DNA of 64,000 nt from Leisingera sp. ANG-M7 (GCF_000813965.1 NZ_JWLI01000004.1:124001-188000), one strand, 5' to 3'; counted from the first letter of the stretch, positions 26,550 through 36,519 are shown. Notes: generated from the letters alone by a model not told the origin. Translations and numbers: made by a program.

Positions 26550-27074
26550 TTAGATTTCTTCCCCCTTTTCCAGCAGTTCCTCGATCAGCTGCCGCTGAAT
26601 CCCCGGACTGTCGCCGCCGCCAAACTGCATGGCCCCGCCGGTATAGAGCGTGCCATAGGTCCGGGCGATATTGACTGTTTGGCCGAGCGAAGAAATCAGC
26701 TGGTCCTTCTCGAGCGGTGACAGCGGATGAATGAAGACCGCCCAGAGCTGCCCCTTGGCCACCGCGTAGCGCGCGTCCAGCGCGGTGTCGAAATTCGCCT
26801 GCATCATCCGCATCAATTCCTCTGCCGTCAGTCCTTCGGCAGGGCGCAAGGGAACCATCGCCCGCATACGGTCCGCTGCCGGGTCAGTAACCACCAGCAC
26901 CGGAACACCTGAGATCGTCAGCTGGAACCCGCGCCCCACGGGCTGCGCTGCGTCATCGAGGGCAAAGAGGATCCGGCCCAGCCGCTCATAATTCATCGGC
27001 GGCTCGGGCTCCTCCTGCGCCAGCGCAGGCGCCGCCAGAAAACCCGCCACAAAAACTGTCCTTAGCCAAGCCAT
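26550..27074 (-). CDS. Secreted hypothetical protein (174 aa)
   Basis: A 174-residue protein with a clear signal peptide (MAWLRTVFVAGFLAAPALAQ). The mature part has an alpha/beta pattern with VPVLVVTDPAADRMRAMVPL and TAEELMRMMQANFDTALDAR, followed by a Gly-rich segment GGAMQFGGGDSPG and an acidic C-terminal helix. I do not recognise the family with certainty; the fold hints at small chaperone-like YbjN-type domains, but that is weak. The ATG at 27074 follows AAAAGGGGTG. It stands alone between the M20 gene and cmk. Confidence 0.7.
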   Translation of the reverse strand: MAWLRTVFVAGFLAAPALAQEEPEPPMNYERLGRILFALDDAAQPVGRGFQLTISGVPVLVVTDPAADRMRAMVPLRPAEGLTAEELMRMMQANFDTALDARYAVAKGQLWAVFIHPLSPLEKDQLISSLGQTVNIARTYGTLYTGGAMQFGGGDSPGIQRQLIEELLEKGEEI

Positions 27075-27295
27075 GGAAACACCCCTTTTCAGCATTCCCT
27101 CTCAGGCTAATGCGCTCTAGCTCAGGCCGCCATGCACAGATGAGTGATCCGCGAACCGCTGATGCAGCGTGCAGTTGGAAGCGTTCTGCACAATCAGCCG
27201 AACGGACAAAAGGCGGGCGAGTCTGAAATTTCATCCTGTCCGCCGCTGGACCGCAGCTGGTGCTTCAGCTGCAGGCCTTGCCGATCAACTGGTGC

Positions 27296-27928
27296 TCAGG
27301 GCAGTTTCTCGCCGGCCTCGCGGCGGGCCTCAATCACGGCCATCGCCTTTGCCAAGGCTTCCTCGATGCTCAGATCGCTGGTGTCGATCAAGATTGCATC
27401 CGCCGCCGGACGCAGCGGCGCCTCGGCCCGGTTCATGTCACGATCGTCACGGGCTTTCACGTCGCCCAGCACTTCCTCAAGGGTTGTCACCTTGCCTGCC
27501 GCGGCCAGTTCCAGGAACCGGCGGCGTGCACGCACTTCGGCGCTGGCGGTTACAAAGAACTTTACTTGCGCGTAGGGGCAGATCACGGTGCCGATGTCGC
27601 GCCCGTCCAGCACTGCGCCGCCCGCCCGCCGGGCAAAGGCGCGCTGAAAATCGACCAGTGCGGCGCGCACCTCGGCGATCACCGCAACTTTGGAAGCGGC
27701 CTGTGCCACCTCCGGCCCGCGCAGGTCGTCACGCGCCAGATCCTCAGGCGTCAGGTTCTGCGCAGCCTCCACCGGTGCAGCTCCATCCAGCATTTTTGCT
27801 CCGACGGCACGGTACAAGAGGCCGGTATCCAGATGGCCGAAACCATAGTGAGCCGCGAGCGCCTTGGACAATGTGCCCTTGCCTGCGGCGGCGGGGCCGT
27901 CGACGGCTATGGTGAAGCTTTCGCTCAT
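27296..27928 (-). CDS. cmk: (d)CMP kinase
   Basis: Phosphorylates CMP and dCMP with ATP in pyrimidine nucleotide salvage and supply. The 210-residue protein starts with [13 protein letters not shown], the P-loop of bacterial cytidylate kinases. It has [31 protein letters not shown] and the ARRRFLEL and [16 protein letters not shown] stretches of the family. The start overlaps the aroA stop by 4 bases (ATGA). aroA-cmk is a conserved pair in alphaproteobacteria. Confidence 0.95.
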   Translation of the reverse strand: MSESFTIAVDGPAAAGKGTLSKALAAHYGFGHLDTGLLYRAVGAKMLDGAAPVEAAQNLTPEDLARDDLRGPEVAQAASKVAVIAEVRAALVDFQRAFARRAGGAVLDGRDIGTVICPYAQVKFFVTASAEVRARRRFLELAAAGKVTTLEEVLGDVKARDDRDMNRAEAPLRPAADAILIDTSDLSIEEALAKAMAVIEARREAGEKLP

Positions 27929-29271
27929 GTGCGCTCCAGCTTGGCGCCCAACCCACCCATCAGGCTTTCAAAGATCGGGAAGGAGGTGGCAATCGGGCTG
28001 CCGTCGTCAACAGAGACCGGGTTCTGCGCACCCATGCCCATGACCATGAAGGACATGGCAATCCGGTGGTCCAGGAAGCTCTCGCAGGTGCCGCCGCCCG
28101 GTACGCCATCGATGCCGAGACCGGTGACTTCCCACCAGTCATCGCCTTCTTCGACAGTGACGCCATTGGCGCGCAGGCCCTTGGCCATCGCGTCGATGCG
28201 GTCGCTTTCCTTGACGCGCAGTTCCTTGACGCCCGCCATCATGGTCTTGCCTTCCGCGAAGGAAGCCACCACCGACAGCACCGGGTATTCGTCGATCATC
28301 GAGGCCGCGCGCTCCGGCGGCACTTCGATGCCCTTCATATCGGGCGAGTACTTGGCGCGCAGATCGGCAACCGGCTCGCCGCCCTCCTCGCGCATGTTCT
28401 CGAACGTCAGGTCGGCGCCCATGTCCTGCAGGGTGTAGTAGAGGCCCGCGCGGGTCGGGTTGAGGCCGATATTCGGCACCAGCACGTCGGAACCGGGGGT
28501 GATCAGCGCCGCACAGACAGGGAAGGCGGCGGAGGACGGATCGCGCGGCACGGCGATGACCTGCGGCTTCAGCTCCGGGCGGCCGGTCAGGGTGATAACG
28601 CGGCCCTCGTCGGTTTCCTCGGTGGTGATCTCTGCGCCAAAGCCTGCCAGCATCCGCTCGGTATGGTCGCGGGTGGCTTCCTTCTCAATCACCACGGTCT
28701 TGCCCGGTGCATTGAGGCCAGCAAACAGCACCGCTGACTTCACCTGCGCGGACGGAACCGGCACCTCATAACGCACCGGAACCGGATCGGCAGCCCCTGC
28801 GATAGTCATCGGCAGACGGCCGCCAGAGCGGCCCACGGACTGGGTGCCAAACAGCGCCAGCGGATCGGTCACCCGCGCCATCGGGCGCTTGTTCAGGGAG
28901 GCATCGCCAGTGAAGGTCGCGATGATCGGCGAAGTGGCCATCACCCCCATGATCAGCCGAACCCCGGTGCCGGAGTTGCCGCAGTCGATCACATTGTCAG
29001 GTTCCGCAAAGCCGCCGACACCGACGCCAAACACCGACCAGTTGCCGCCGCCGTGATTGACCACCTCTGCGCCAAAGGCCTGCATCGCCTTGGCGGTGTC
29101 CAGCACGTCCTCGCCCTCCAGCAGGCCGGAGATCTTGGTTTCCCCCACCGACAACGCACCCAGGATCAAAGACCGGTGCGAAATTGACTTGTCACCGGGC
29201 ACCTCTGCCATGCCCTTGAGCGGGTCAGCACGGTGAGAGGTCATCGGGATGGGCGTGCCGTGTCCGGACAT
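27925..29271 (-). CDS. aroA: 3-phosphoshikimate 1-carboxyvinyltransferase (EPSP synthase)
   Basis: Sixth step of the shikimate pathway: joins phosphoenolpyruvate to shikimate-3-phosphate. The 448-residue protein has GDKSISHR near residue 26, SAQVKSA, RDHTER and LNPTR. These four motifs together mark class II EPSP synthases, the type that includes the glyphosate-tolerant Agrobacterium CP4 enzyme. Class II assignment is from motifs only. It is upstream of and overlaps cmk. Confidence 0.95.
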   Translation of the reverse strand: MSGHGTPIPMTSHRADPLKGMAEVPGDKSISHRSLILGALSVGETKISGLLEGEDVLDTAKAMQAFGAEVVNHGGGNWSVFGVGVGGFAEPDNVIDCGNSGTGVRLIMGVMATSPIIATFTGDASLNKRPMARVTDPLALFGTQSVGRSGGRLPMTIAGAADPVPVRYEVPVPSAQVKSAVLFAGLNAPGKTVVIEKEATRDHTERMLAGFGAEITTEETDEGRVITLTGRPELKPQVIAVPRDPSSAAFPVCAALITPGSDVLVPNIGLNPTRAGLYYTLQDMGADLTFENMREEGGEPVADLRAKYSPDMKGIEVPPERAASMIDEYPVLSVVASFAEGKTMMAGVKELRVKESDRIDAMAKGLRANGVTVEEGDDWWEVTGLGIDGVPGGGTCESFLDHRIAMSFMVMGMGAQNPVSVDDGSPIATSFPIFESLMGGLGAKLERT

Positions 29272-29357
29272 GGGGCTTCCTTCGTCTGTCGGTCGTTCGT
29301 CTGTTCGTTTGCGCTATCGGTAACGGATTGGGTCTGGCCGGTCCAGCGTAATTGGCT

Positions 29358-30134
29358 TCAACCTAGGCGGCGGAAGGTCAGGTAATGCGGGGTGCGCCCC
29401 TCGCGCAGAGCCTTCTGCTCGTAGCGGGTGGAGATCCAGTCATCCCAGGGCTGGCGCCAGTCATTCGGTCCTTCGGCCAGCCATTCGAATCCGGCCTTTG
29501 GCACTTCCTCCAGGGTCTGGCGAACGTAGTCGGGAATATCTGTTGCCACCCGGAAGATTGCGCCGGGCTCAAGGCAGCGGGCCAGCGGCTCCAGATGTTC
29601 CTGCGTCACAAAGCGGCGGCGGTGGTGGCGCGCCTTAGGCCAAGGGTCGGGGTACAGCAGGAAGGCACGGGAGATGGACGCCTCCGGCAGCACATCCATC
29701 AGATCGCGCGCATCGCCGGGGTGCACGGCGATGTTGTCCGCGCCCGAATTGCGGATCTTGCCCAGCAGCATCGCCACGCCATTGATGAAAGGCTCCGCCC
29801 CAATGATACCGACATCTGGGTTGCTGACCGCCTGATGCACCAGATGCTCGCCGCCGCCGAATCCGACCTCCAGCCAGACATCCTTGCCACCGAACAGCGC
29901 TTCAAGATCCAGCGGCGTGCGGTCCGGGTTTTCCTCCCAGCCGACAGCACCGGGGCTGAGGCTCGCCAGATCCTCGTCAAGGTACCGCTTCTGGCTGTCC
30001 TTCAGCGTTTTGCCCTTGAAGCGGCCGTAAAAGTTGCGCCAGGGCGCGCCGCTGGCGTGTTTGTCGGCCGCATTTTCTGCTGCGGGCCGGGCGTCCTTGG
30101 ACTGGTCGTCGCGTGGCTTCTGGTCGCCGGACAT
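29358..30134 (-). CDS. trmB: tRNA (guanine-N7-)-methyltransferase
   Basis: Methylates G46 of tRNA with S-adenosylmethionine. The 258-residue protein carries the SAM-binding LEVGFGGGEHLVHQA, the acidic PGDARDLM loop and the family signature LLYPDPWPKARHHRRR. An N-terminal charged extension of about 40 residues precedes the domain. The start at 30134 follows AGGAGG. The gene lies near metK, which makes its methyl donor; this neighbourhood is common in Rhodobacteraceae. Confidence 0.95.
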   Translation of the reverse strand: MSGDQKPRDDQSKDARPAAENAADKHASGAPWRNFYGRFKGKTLKDSQKRYLDEDLASLSPGAVGWEENPDRTPLDLEALFGGKDVWLEVGFGGGEHLVHQAVSNPDVGIIGAEPFINGVAMLLGKIRNSGADNIAVHPGDARDLMDVLPEASISRAFLLYPDPWPKARHHRRRFVTQEHLEPLARCLEPGAIFRVATDIPDYVRQTLEEVPKAGFEWLAEGPNDWRQPWDDWISTRYEQKALREGRTPHYLTFRRLG

Positions 30135-30205
30135 GCGTCTGGCCTCCTGTTCAGGGCATCTACGAAAAAGGCTGGCCGCTCCTCTGCCGCAAGCAGGCCG
30201 CCGGG

Positions 30206-30943
30206 TCAACCCGGCGAAGGCTGTTGCCCCGCATCCAAAGGCAACAGCCGTGCAGGCGGCTGGCCAGGGAGGAGGCCCTGTTCAGTATCCTCTGGAAGAC
30301 CGGACCGGAATTCCCGCAGAACCCCCGCGGCGATCAAGCGCAGCCTGCTCGGGTACCATTCCCGGTCTGACCCGGTGCGCAGAGTCTCGATTGCAAAACC
30401 GGGGTCAACCCCACGCGCCACCATGTAGCTTAGATGGTCGTGAATCTCGCGTTGTGTGTCTGCATAAATCCATGCGCCGAACTCAAACGGTGTTGCCCAG
30501 CGCTGCTCCTTGCGCTCACTCCGGTAGTATTCATGCACAGCCGGGGCGGGCCAACTCCGCTGGTGAAACCCGATCCGCGAACCCTCGGTCATTCGCCGCC
30601 GGTTGCCGGCCAGAAAAACATCGACACAAGCGCTGACGCATTCCCCGTCAACCAGAGTATCGAGATCATACGCCAAAACCAGCCCGGCGATTTCCTCGCC
30701 GCCGTACACGCTGCCGCCCACACTATTGAGTTGCAGTTCGGAAATGGCTGGATTCTCCGCCAGTATGAGGCGCAGCCGGTCGGCGTCCACGTCCGTAATC
30801 TCTGCGGCTTCCCCCGGCTCATTAATGTCGGTGTCATAGACAAGCGTGGTGCCCTGCAGACTGAATTTGCGCGGCAGTGTTTCCTTCGCGGCCAGTTGCA
30901 GCGGCAAGAGCAGACAAAAGAGAATGCACATCAAACGCAGCAT
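30206..30943 (-). CDS. Periplasmic protein of the COG3904 / ClpP-crotonase-like type
   Basis: A 245-residue exported protein with a signal peptide (CILFCLLLPLQLAAKE). The core LNSVGGSVYGGEEIAGLVL, followed by GECVSACVDVFLAGNRRRM, is the pattern of periplasmic ClpP/crotonase-like proteins of COG3904, in which the SAC serine would be the nucleophile position. A complete Ser-His-Asp triad is not clear by eye; a histidine follows in GFHQRS. The C-terminus is Pro/Gln-rich. The ATG at 30943 is used; a GTG at 30946 is possible. Function unknown, perhaps an envelope protease. Confidence 0.7.
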   Translation of the reverse strand: MLRLMCILFCLLLPLQLAAKETLPRKFSLQGTTLVYDTDINEPGEAAEITDVDADRLRLILAENPAISELQLNSVGGSVYGGEEIAGLVLAYDLDTLVDGECVSACVDVFLAGNRRRMTEGSRIGFHQRSWPAPAVHEYYRSERKEQRWATPFEFGAWIYADTQREIHDHLSYMVARGVDPGFAIETLRTGSDREWYPSRLRLIAAGVLREFRSGLPEDTEQGLLPGQPPARLLPLDAGQQPSPG

Positions 30944-31154
30944 CACGCCCCCGGTGGCTGGTTATCATCCGCCGCAGTATGGCGCAGCCTGCCCGTATGC
31001 TCCAGATTTTTCAGTGCAGCAGGATTGCCCGAGATTTCCCGCGCAAAACGTGCGTGCAACTTTCCTGGTCATAGCGCGCTGCTGCAGGCCCTGTCCGATT
31101 GGGAAGCGGGGCATTCTTGAAGGCAGCGGCGGAGGCAAAACCTTGACATGCAAC

Positions 31155-31178
31155 GAAAAAGCGGGCCTTGCGGCCCGC
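31155..31178 (-). terminator. Intrinsic terminator of metK
   Basis: On the minus strand GCGGGCC and GGCCCGC form a 7-bp stem with a 4-base loop (31161-31178), followed directly by TTTTTCG. It lies 22 bases past the metK stop. The rest of the 257-base gap to the COG3904 gene shows nothing else I can support. Confidence 0.85.
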
Positions 31179-31200
31179 CTTGGTTCCCTTGAACGCTGGC

Positions 31201-32382
31201 TCAAACTGCCTTCTTCAGAGCCTCAACCAGATCCGTGCGTTCCCAGCTGAAGCCGCCGTCGGCTTCCGGATCGCGTCCGAAATGGCCATAGGCTGCAGTG
31301 CGCTGGTAGATCGGTTTGTTGAGGCCAAGATGCGAGCGGATGCCACGCGGGGTCAGGTCCATAACCTGGTCAATTGCGCGTTCGATCGCCGCAGGATCAA
31401 CCTCGCCTGTGCCATGGGTTTCGGCATAAATCGACAACGGCTTGGAGACGCCGATGGCATAAGACAGCTGGATGGTGCATTTCTCAGCCATGCCTGCGGC
31501 CACCACGTTCTTGGCCAGATAACGCGCAGCATAGGCCGCCGAGCGGTCCACCTTAGTCGGATCCTTGCCGGAGAAGGCGCCGCCGCCGTGCGGAGCCGCG
31601 CCGCCATAGGTGTCGACGATGATCTTGCGCCCGGTCAGGCCTGCGTCGCCATCCGGGCCGCCAATCACGAACTTACCAGTCGGGTTCACGTGCCACTGGG
31701 TGGCATCTGTCAGCCAGCCTTCGGGCAGGGTTTCGCGGATATAAGGCTCGACAATGGCGCGGATGTCCGCAGAGGTCAGGCTTTCGTCCAGATGCTGTGT
31801 CGACAGCACCAGAGAGCTGACGCCAACCGGCTTGCCATTCTCATAAACCACAGACAGCTGGGATTTCGCGTCCGGGCCTAGCACCGGTTCGGTACCGTTC
31901 TTGCGCACTTCGGCCAGGCGGCGCAGGATCGCATGGCTGAACTGGATCGGGGCTGGCATCAGCGCGTCGGTTTCATTGGTGGCAAAGCCGAACATAATGC
32001 CCTGATCGCCGGCCCCTTCGTCCTTTTCGCTCGAGGCATTGACGCCCTGTGCAATATGGGCGGACTGTTCGTGCAGCAGGTTTGTCACTTCCACGGTTTC
32101 GTGGTGGAACTTGTCCTGCTCGTAGCCGATGTCCTTGATGCATGCGCGGGCGATGTCCTCAATCCGGCCCATGTAATCGTGCAGCTTGTCCTGATCGGAC
32201 AGCCCGACCTCCCCCCCAATGACGACACGGTTCGTGGTGGCGAAAGTCTCTGCCGCCACGCGCGCTTCGGGCTCTTCCGCCAGGAAAGCGTCGAGAACCG
32301 CGTCGGAAATGCGGTCGCAGACCTTGTCCGGGTGGCCTTCGGAAACCGATTCCGAAGTGAAGGTGTAGTTCGTACGGGTCAT
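31201..32382 (-). CDS. metK: S-adenosylmethionine synthetase
   Basis: Makes S-adenosylmethionine from methionine and ATP in the cytoplasm. The 393-residue protein has GHPDKVCD near the N-terminus, the [10 protein letters not shown] motif and the P-loop-like [16 protein letters not shown], all diagnostic of MetK. It is preceded by a SAM/SAH riboswitch whose 3' strand contains the GGAG ribosome binding site, so translation should fall as SAM or SAH rises. A terminator follows the gene, so it is monocistronic or the end of its unit. Confidence 0.97.
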   Translation of the reverse strand: MTRTNYTFTSESVSEGHPDKVCDRISDAVLDAFLAEEPEARVAAETFATTNRVVIGGEVGLSDQDKLHDYMGRIEDIARACIKDIGYEQDKFHHETVEVTNLLHEQSAHIAQGVNASSEKDEGAGDQGIMFGFATNETDALMPAPIQFSHAILRRLAEVRKNGTEPVLGPDAKSQLSVVYENGKPVGVSSLVLSTQHLDESLTSADIRAIVEPYIRETLPEGWLTDATQWHVNPTGKFVIGGPDGDAGLTGRKIIVDTYGGAAPHGGGAFSGKDPTKVDRSAAYAARYLAKNVVAAGMAEKCTIQLSYAIGVSKPLSIYAETHGTGEVDPAAIERAIDQVMDLTPRGIRSHLGLNKPIYQRTAAYGHFGRDPEADGGFSWERTDLVEALKKAV

Positions 32383-32388
32383 GAAAAG

Positions 32389-32433
32389 TGCTCCATTGGT
32401 TTATCCTTGCCACGCCAGGAAGCCGTTGTGGCA
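32389..32433 (-). ncRNA. SAM/SAH riboswitch in the metK leader
   Basis: The minus-strand leader contains CCACAACGGCTTCCTGGCGT, then GGC, a short loop and AATGGAGCA ending 6 bases before the metK start. This matches the compact SAM/SAH riboswitch: a short hairpin (GCCAC/GTGGC) plus a pseudoknot in which the purine-rich 3' strand carrying the Shine-Dalgarno GGAG pairs back to the CGGCTTCCTG loop. The class is known upstream of metK in Rhodobacterales. Ligand binding hides the ribosome binding site. Confidence 0.9.
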
Positions 32434-32498
32434 GGTATCAAGCCGCAGTACGCGGCCCATCCGCGCGGGTCAATCTATATTCCAATAGAGTTAAGCTG

Positions 32499-33998
32499 CT
32501 ATGACCGCGGCGCAAGAGCGCGGGACAGAAAGATTGCCGCACCTGCAAAAAAGAAACACAGCAGCAGCACAGGCCAGTCCCCGGTCCGGCTGTAAAGCGT
32601 CGGCGGCAGCGGTGCAGGCAGGGCTGCATCTATAAAGCCTGCCTCTCCCAGCGGCAGTTGGTCCAGCATCGCCCCGTCCGGCCCAATCATGGCTGAGACA
32701 CCGGTGTTGGCTGCCCGGATCATCGGCAGCCCCTGCTCCAGCGCCCGCATCCGCGCCTGCACCAGGTGCTGATAGGGGCCTGAACGGGTGCCGAACCAGG
32801 CGTCGTTGGTGATCTGCACCAGCATGTCTGGACGGATTTCGGCGGCGTTCACATCTTGGGGGAAAACGGCTTCATAGCAGATCAGCGGCAAGGCACTGCC
32901 AATGGGCAGATCCATCACCCGGGCACCCGGGCCAACAGCGTAACCTGCCCCGGCCTGGGAGGCGAACCCGTGGATCCCGAAGCGGGCCATGAAGTCGCCG
33001 AAGGGCACATACTCCCCGAACGGCACCAGATGTGCCTTGTCATATGAAGCGGCCGGCAGTCCGTCTGAATCCAGAAGCACCGCAGAGTTATAGTAGGCGC
33101 CGCTCTCCTCCCGCTGGATACCCAGCAAGACCGGGACACCGCCGGCCCGTTCGGAAATGGCCTGCAGCGTGTCACCGGCGTAATTCAGCAACTGCGGCAC
33201 CGCGGTTTCCGGCCAGGCGATCATGTCAGGTCGCGGCTCCTCGGCTGAAAACGCCAACGCGCGGCGGACAAACTCCCACCTGTGTTCGGGGTGCCATTTC
33301 AGGTTCTGCGGCGCATTGGGCTGAACGATACGCACCACACGGTCCGTCCGCACAGTCTCCCCGGGGGAGGGAACTCCAACAACTGCGGCCAAGGCCACCC
33401 CCAGCGGCAGCATGGCGGCTGCAGGATGTGCCCGCAGCAAGGCGAGCGGTAAAAACGCCACAAGCGTCAGCAGCGCCAGTCCCTGCGGCCCAGTCCACGG
33501 CAGCAGATTGGCGGCAGGCGTATCAATCCAGAACTGACCGAAAGCGGCCCAGGGAAAACCGGTCAGCAGATAGGCGCGGGCAAATTCTGCCAGCGACCAT
33601 ACCGCCACCAGCATCGGAAGACGCACCACTCCACGGCTGAGACGGGCGGAGATGCCAAAAGCTGCACCCCAAAAAAGAGCAAGGCCAGCGGCAAGAAAGA
33701 CCAGCGCAAAGGGGGCCATCCAGGCGTGGCGCTCTGGGTCGACCTGAAACGGCTCAATGATCCAGGAGAGGCCGAAAGTGAAATACCCCAGTCCGAACAG
33801 CCAACCTGCCAGAGCGGCGGAGCGGGTGGAGTGCGCATGCATCACCAGCCAGCCAGCCGCGGCCAGCGCGACCGGCAGCCCGATCAGCATATGCCAGGGA
33901 GCCAGCGCCAAGGACAGCAGCGCGCCGCTGCCAAAGGCCAGAGCCGCTTGGACCAGACGCAACTGGCGCGCGGCCTGCCGCAGCCCAAGTGCCATCAT
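32499..33998 (-). CDS. lnt: Apolipoprotein N-acyltransferase
   Basis: Inner-membrane enzyme that adds the third acyl chain to the N-terminal cysteine of lipoproteins. The 499-residue protein has several N-terminal membrane segments, then a nitrilase-type domain with the Glu of IAWPETAVPQ, the Lys of YDKAHLVPFGEYVP and the Cys of PLICYEAVFP, and a final membrane helix. The start at 33998 overlaps the corC stop (ATGA). Part of the phoH-ybeY-corC-lnt run. Confidence 0.95.
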   Translation of the reverse strand: MMALGLRQAARQLRLVQAALAFGSGALLSLALAPWHMLIGLPVALAAAGWLVMHAHSTRSAALAGWLFGLGYFTFGLSWIIEPFQVDPERHAWMAPFALVFLAAGLALFWGAAFGISARLSRGVVRLPMLVAVWSLAEFARAYLLTGFPWAAFGQFWIDTPAANLLPWTGPQGLALLTLVAFLPLALLRAHPAAAMLPLGVALAAVVGVPSPGETVRTDRVVRIVQPNAPQNLKWHPEHRWEFVRRALAFSAEEPRPDMIAWPETAVPQLLNYAGDTLQAISERAGGVPVLLGIQREESGAYYNSAVLLDSDGLPAASYDKAHLVPFGEYVPFGDFMARFGIHGFASQAGAGYAVGPGARVMDLPIGSALPLICYEAVFPQDVNAAEIRPDMLVQITNDAWFGTRSGPYQHLVQARMRALEQGLPMIRAANTGVSAMIGPDGAMLDQLPLGEAGFIDAALPAPLPPTLYSRTGDWPVLLLCFFFAGAAIFLSRALAPRS

Positions 33999-34894
33999 GC
34001 AGCAGCGTCCGGCAACCGTACCCGCAGCCGCTTGATCCGGCGCGGGTCAGCATCCATGACTTCGAACTCGGCGCCCTCGGGGTGTTCGATCACCTCGCCC
34101 CGGGCAGGCACCCGGCCGGACAGCATAAAGACCAGACCGCCAAGCGTGTCGATCTCTTCCTCGTCCACGTCATCGTGGCTGGTCAGTGAATGGCCTGTCT
34201 CTGCTTCGAACTCCGGCAGCGAGGTACGGGCCAGAGCGATATAGCAACCGGGCTTTTCCTCAAACCAGGTCTGGTGTTCATCGGCGTCGTGCTCATCTTC
34301 GATTTCGCCCACCACCTGTTCGATCAGATCCTCGATGGTAACGAGGCCGTCCACGCCGCCGTATTCGTCAATCACCAGCGCCATGTGGCGGCGTTCCGCC
34401 TGCATCTTGGTCAGCAGAACCCCGATCGGCATCGACGGCGGCACGAACAGCAGAGGACGCAGCATCTTGGAGAGATCGAACTCCGAGGTGCCGCCGTTGA
34501 ACCCATGTGTCAGCGAAAAATCCTTGAGGTGGACAAAGCCCAGCGGCGTGTCCAGTGTGCCCTCGTAAACGGGAATGCGGGTAAAACCGCTTTGCCGGAA
34601 AATGCCGACCAGATCATCCTTGGCGACAGTGACCGGCACAGCGGCAATTTCGGCAGAGGGGATTGCGACGTCTTCAACCCGCATCCGGCGCAGGTTGATC
34701 ATGCCGTGCGGACCTGATCCCGGCGCAGGCTGCTCGCCGCCGGTGTCCTGGCCGTCTTGCGGGTCGGCGCTGAACACATTGCGTAGCCGCGTCCACAATC
34801 CGGTATTTTCAGAGGCCGGAGCATCCGCCGCCGTGCCATTGATGTCCTGCAGCGCGCCCTGCGCCGCGTTAGAACTGCCTTCTATGTCGCCCAT
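33995..34894 (-). CDS. corC: CorC/HlyC family CBS-domain protein
   Basis: A 299-residue soluble protein with a pair of CBS domains (from about residue 70: MRVEDVAIPSAEIAAVP, FTRIPVYEGTLDTPLGFVHL, VIDEYGGVDGLVTIEDL) and a C-terminal CorC/HlyC transporter-associated domain (EEEIDTLGGLVFMLSGRVP). It lacks the DUF21 membrane domain of larger relatives and matches CorC, proposed to act in magnesium/cobalt homeostasis. The ATG at 34894 was chosen because the sequence upstream belongs to the ybeY gap. It is flanked by ybeY and lnt. Confidence 0.9.
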   Translation of the reverse strand: MGDIEGSSNAAQGALQDINGTAADAPASENTGLWTRLRNVFSADPQDGQDTGGEQPAPGSGPHGMINLRRMRVEDVAIPSAEIAAVPVTVAKDDLVGIFRQSGFTRIPVYEGTLDTPLGFVHLKDFSLTHGFNGGTSEFDLSKMLRPLLFVPPSMPIGVLLTKMQAERRHMALVIDEYGGVDGLVTIEDLIEQVVGEIEDEHDADEHQTWFEEKPGCYIALARTSLPEFEAETGHSLTSHDDVDEEEIDTLGGLVFMLSGRVPARGEVIEHPEGAEFEVMDADPRRIKRLRVRLPDAAA

Positions 34895-34928
34895 CTTTCC
34901 ATTCCAAAAACCCCGGTCACGGGGCGTC

Positions 34929-35429
34929 CTAACTATTATATGGGTTCGCGATACCCAGTTTGCCAAGTAGCAGGATCTCAATCCCTTCCATCAATGCGGC
35001 ATCGCGGTCACGAATGTGATCATAGCCCAAAAGATGCAACAGCCCGTGAATGATCAGATGGCGGGTATGATCGGCCAAGGATTTACCCGCCTCGGCAGCT
35101 TCCCGGGCGCATGTGTCAAAGGAAATGGCAATGTCGCCCAGCGGGATTTCCCCAGTAAAATCAGCCTCCGGCGGCATAGGGGCGCCGCCATCTTCCGCTG
35201 CTGACAACTCCTCTGCTGGCCAACTCAGAACATTGGTGGCTTTATCCTTTTCCCGGAATTCAGCATTCAACTCAGCAATGCGCGGATCAGCGCAGGCGAG
35301 CAGCGAAATTTCGCAGTCTTCCGGGTCGAGTGTGAAATGCGCCAGCACAGCTGCAGTAGCTTCCTCCGCCAGCGCAGCGAGCCCGGCGTCCTGCCAGCGG
35401 CTGTCTTCGATAGTGATGTCGAGCGTCAT
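34929..35429 (-). CDS. ybeY: Endoribonuclease YbeY
   Basis: A 166-residue metal-dependent RNase needed for 16S rRNA 3' maturation and ribosome quality control. The zinc motif is HGLLHLLGYDH near the C-terminus. The start at 35429 begins MTLDITIEDSRW, the usual N-terminus; no clear Shine-Dalgarno sequence is visible, which suggests translation coupled to phoH. The frame extends upstream, but that part is not YbeY-like. Confidence 0.94.
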   Translation of the reverse strand: MTLDITIEDSRWQDAGLAALAEEATAAVLAHFTLDPEDCEISLLACADPRIAELNAEFREKDKATNVLSWPAEELSAAEDGGAPMPPEADFTGEIPLGDIAISFDTCAREAAEAGKSLADHTRHLIIHGLLHLLGYDHIRDRDAALMEGIEILLLGKLGIANPYNS

Positions 35430-35508
35430 GGTACGGTTGAACAAGCCGGGGCCAGCCCCGCGCCCTCGGAATATTTTCTCAAAGATGAAGCCCGATTGAG
35501 TGCTACTT

Positions 35509-36519
35509 TCAGGCCGGTGTCGAATCCGCGTCATAGGCCTCAATGATCGCGGCCACAAGCGGGTGGCGCACCACATCACGGGCAGTGAAGTAGTTGAAGC
35601 TGACCTTGGGAATGCTTTTCAGCAGCCGTTCGGCGTCGGCCAAGCCCGATTGCACCCCGCGCGGCAGGTCGACCTGAGAGCGGTCCCCAGTGATCACCAT
35701 GCGCGAGCCCTCACCCAAGCGGGTCAGAAACATCTTCATCTGCATGGTGGTGGCGTTCTGCGCCTCGTCCAGCACCACAAAGGCGTTGGACAGCGTGCGA
35801 CCGCGCATGAAGGCCAGCGGCGCGATCTCAATCCGCTTGTCTTCGATCAGCTTGGCCAGCTGCTTGCCCGGCAGGAAATCGTTAAGCGCGTCGTAAAGCG
35901 GCTGCATATAGGGGTCGACCTTGTCCTTCATGTCGCCGGGCAGGTAACCGAGCTTCTCTCCCGCTTCCACCGCCGGACGCGACAGGATGATGCGGTCGAC
36001 ATGGCCGGTGATGAACATGGAAACGCCCACAGCGACGGCCAGATAGGTCTTGCCGGTACCAGCGGGGCCAATACCAAAGGCCAGTTCGTGTTCAAACAAG
36101 GATTGCACATAGGCCTTCTGCGCATCGGTGCGCGGCTCCACCAGCTTTTTACGGGTCTTGATCTCCACCCGGCCACCGCGGAACATTTGCAGCTGACCGT
36201 CGGGTTCGGCGTCATCGGTGTCCGGCCCCATGCGCAGCTCGCGGTCTATGTCTCCGCTTTCGACGCTGCGGCCGGTTTCCAGCCGGTCATAAAGAGCCGT
36301 CAGAACCCCTGCAGCCTGTTCCCGTGCGGAATCCTCGCCCATTACGGACAACTGATTGCCGCGGCGGACAATCTGCACCCCCAGTTTTTGTTCAATGTCA
36401 GCCAGGTTGCGGTCATATTCGCCGCACAGGTCGATCAGCAATCGGTTGTCAGGAAATTCCAGCAGAACTTCGTGGGTTGCGGTCTGGGTCTGCGGGTCAT
36501 TCAGGGCGCTGATGGCCAA
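35509..36519 (-). CDS. phoH: PhoH family ATPase (PhoH/PhoL)
   Basis: A 336-residue ATPase with Walker A in GPAGTGKTYLA, Walker B in AFVVLDEAQNA and the helicase-like TGDRSQVDLPRG. The N-terminal KH-like part precedes the ATPase. PhoH proteins work with YbeY in RNA metabolism. The best start is an unusual TTG at 36519: GAGGAG lies 7 bases upstream, and no ATG exists before the conserved region apart from a distant one at 36600 that would add a very basic tail. First gene of phoH-ybeY-corC-lnt. Confidence 0.9.
   Translation of the reverse strand: MAISALNDPQTQTATHEVLLEFPDNRLLIDLCGEYDRNLADIEQKLGVQIVRRGNQLSVMGEDSAREQAAGVLTALYDRLETGRSVESGDIDRELRMGPDTDDAEPDGQLQMFRGGRVEIKTRKKLVEPRTDAQKAYVQSLFEHELAFGIGPAGTGKTYLAVAVGVSMFITGHVDRIILSRPAVEAGEKLGYLPGDMKDKVDPYMQPLYDALNDFLPGKQLAKLIEDKRIEIAPLAFMRGRTLSNAFVVLDEAQNATTMQMKMFLTRLGEGSRMVITGDRSQVDLPRGVQSGLADAERLLKSIPKVSFNYFTARDVVRHPLVAAIIEAYDADSTPA

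Noticed and set aside
30965-31204. 79-codon minus-strand frame between metK and the COG3904 gene
   Set aside because: It overlaps the metK terminator, has basic low-complexity composition and no ribosome site.
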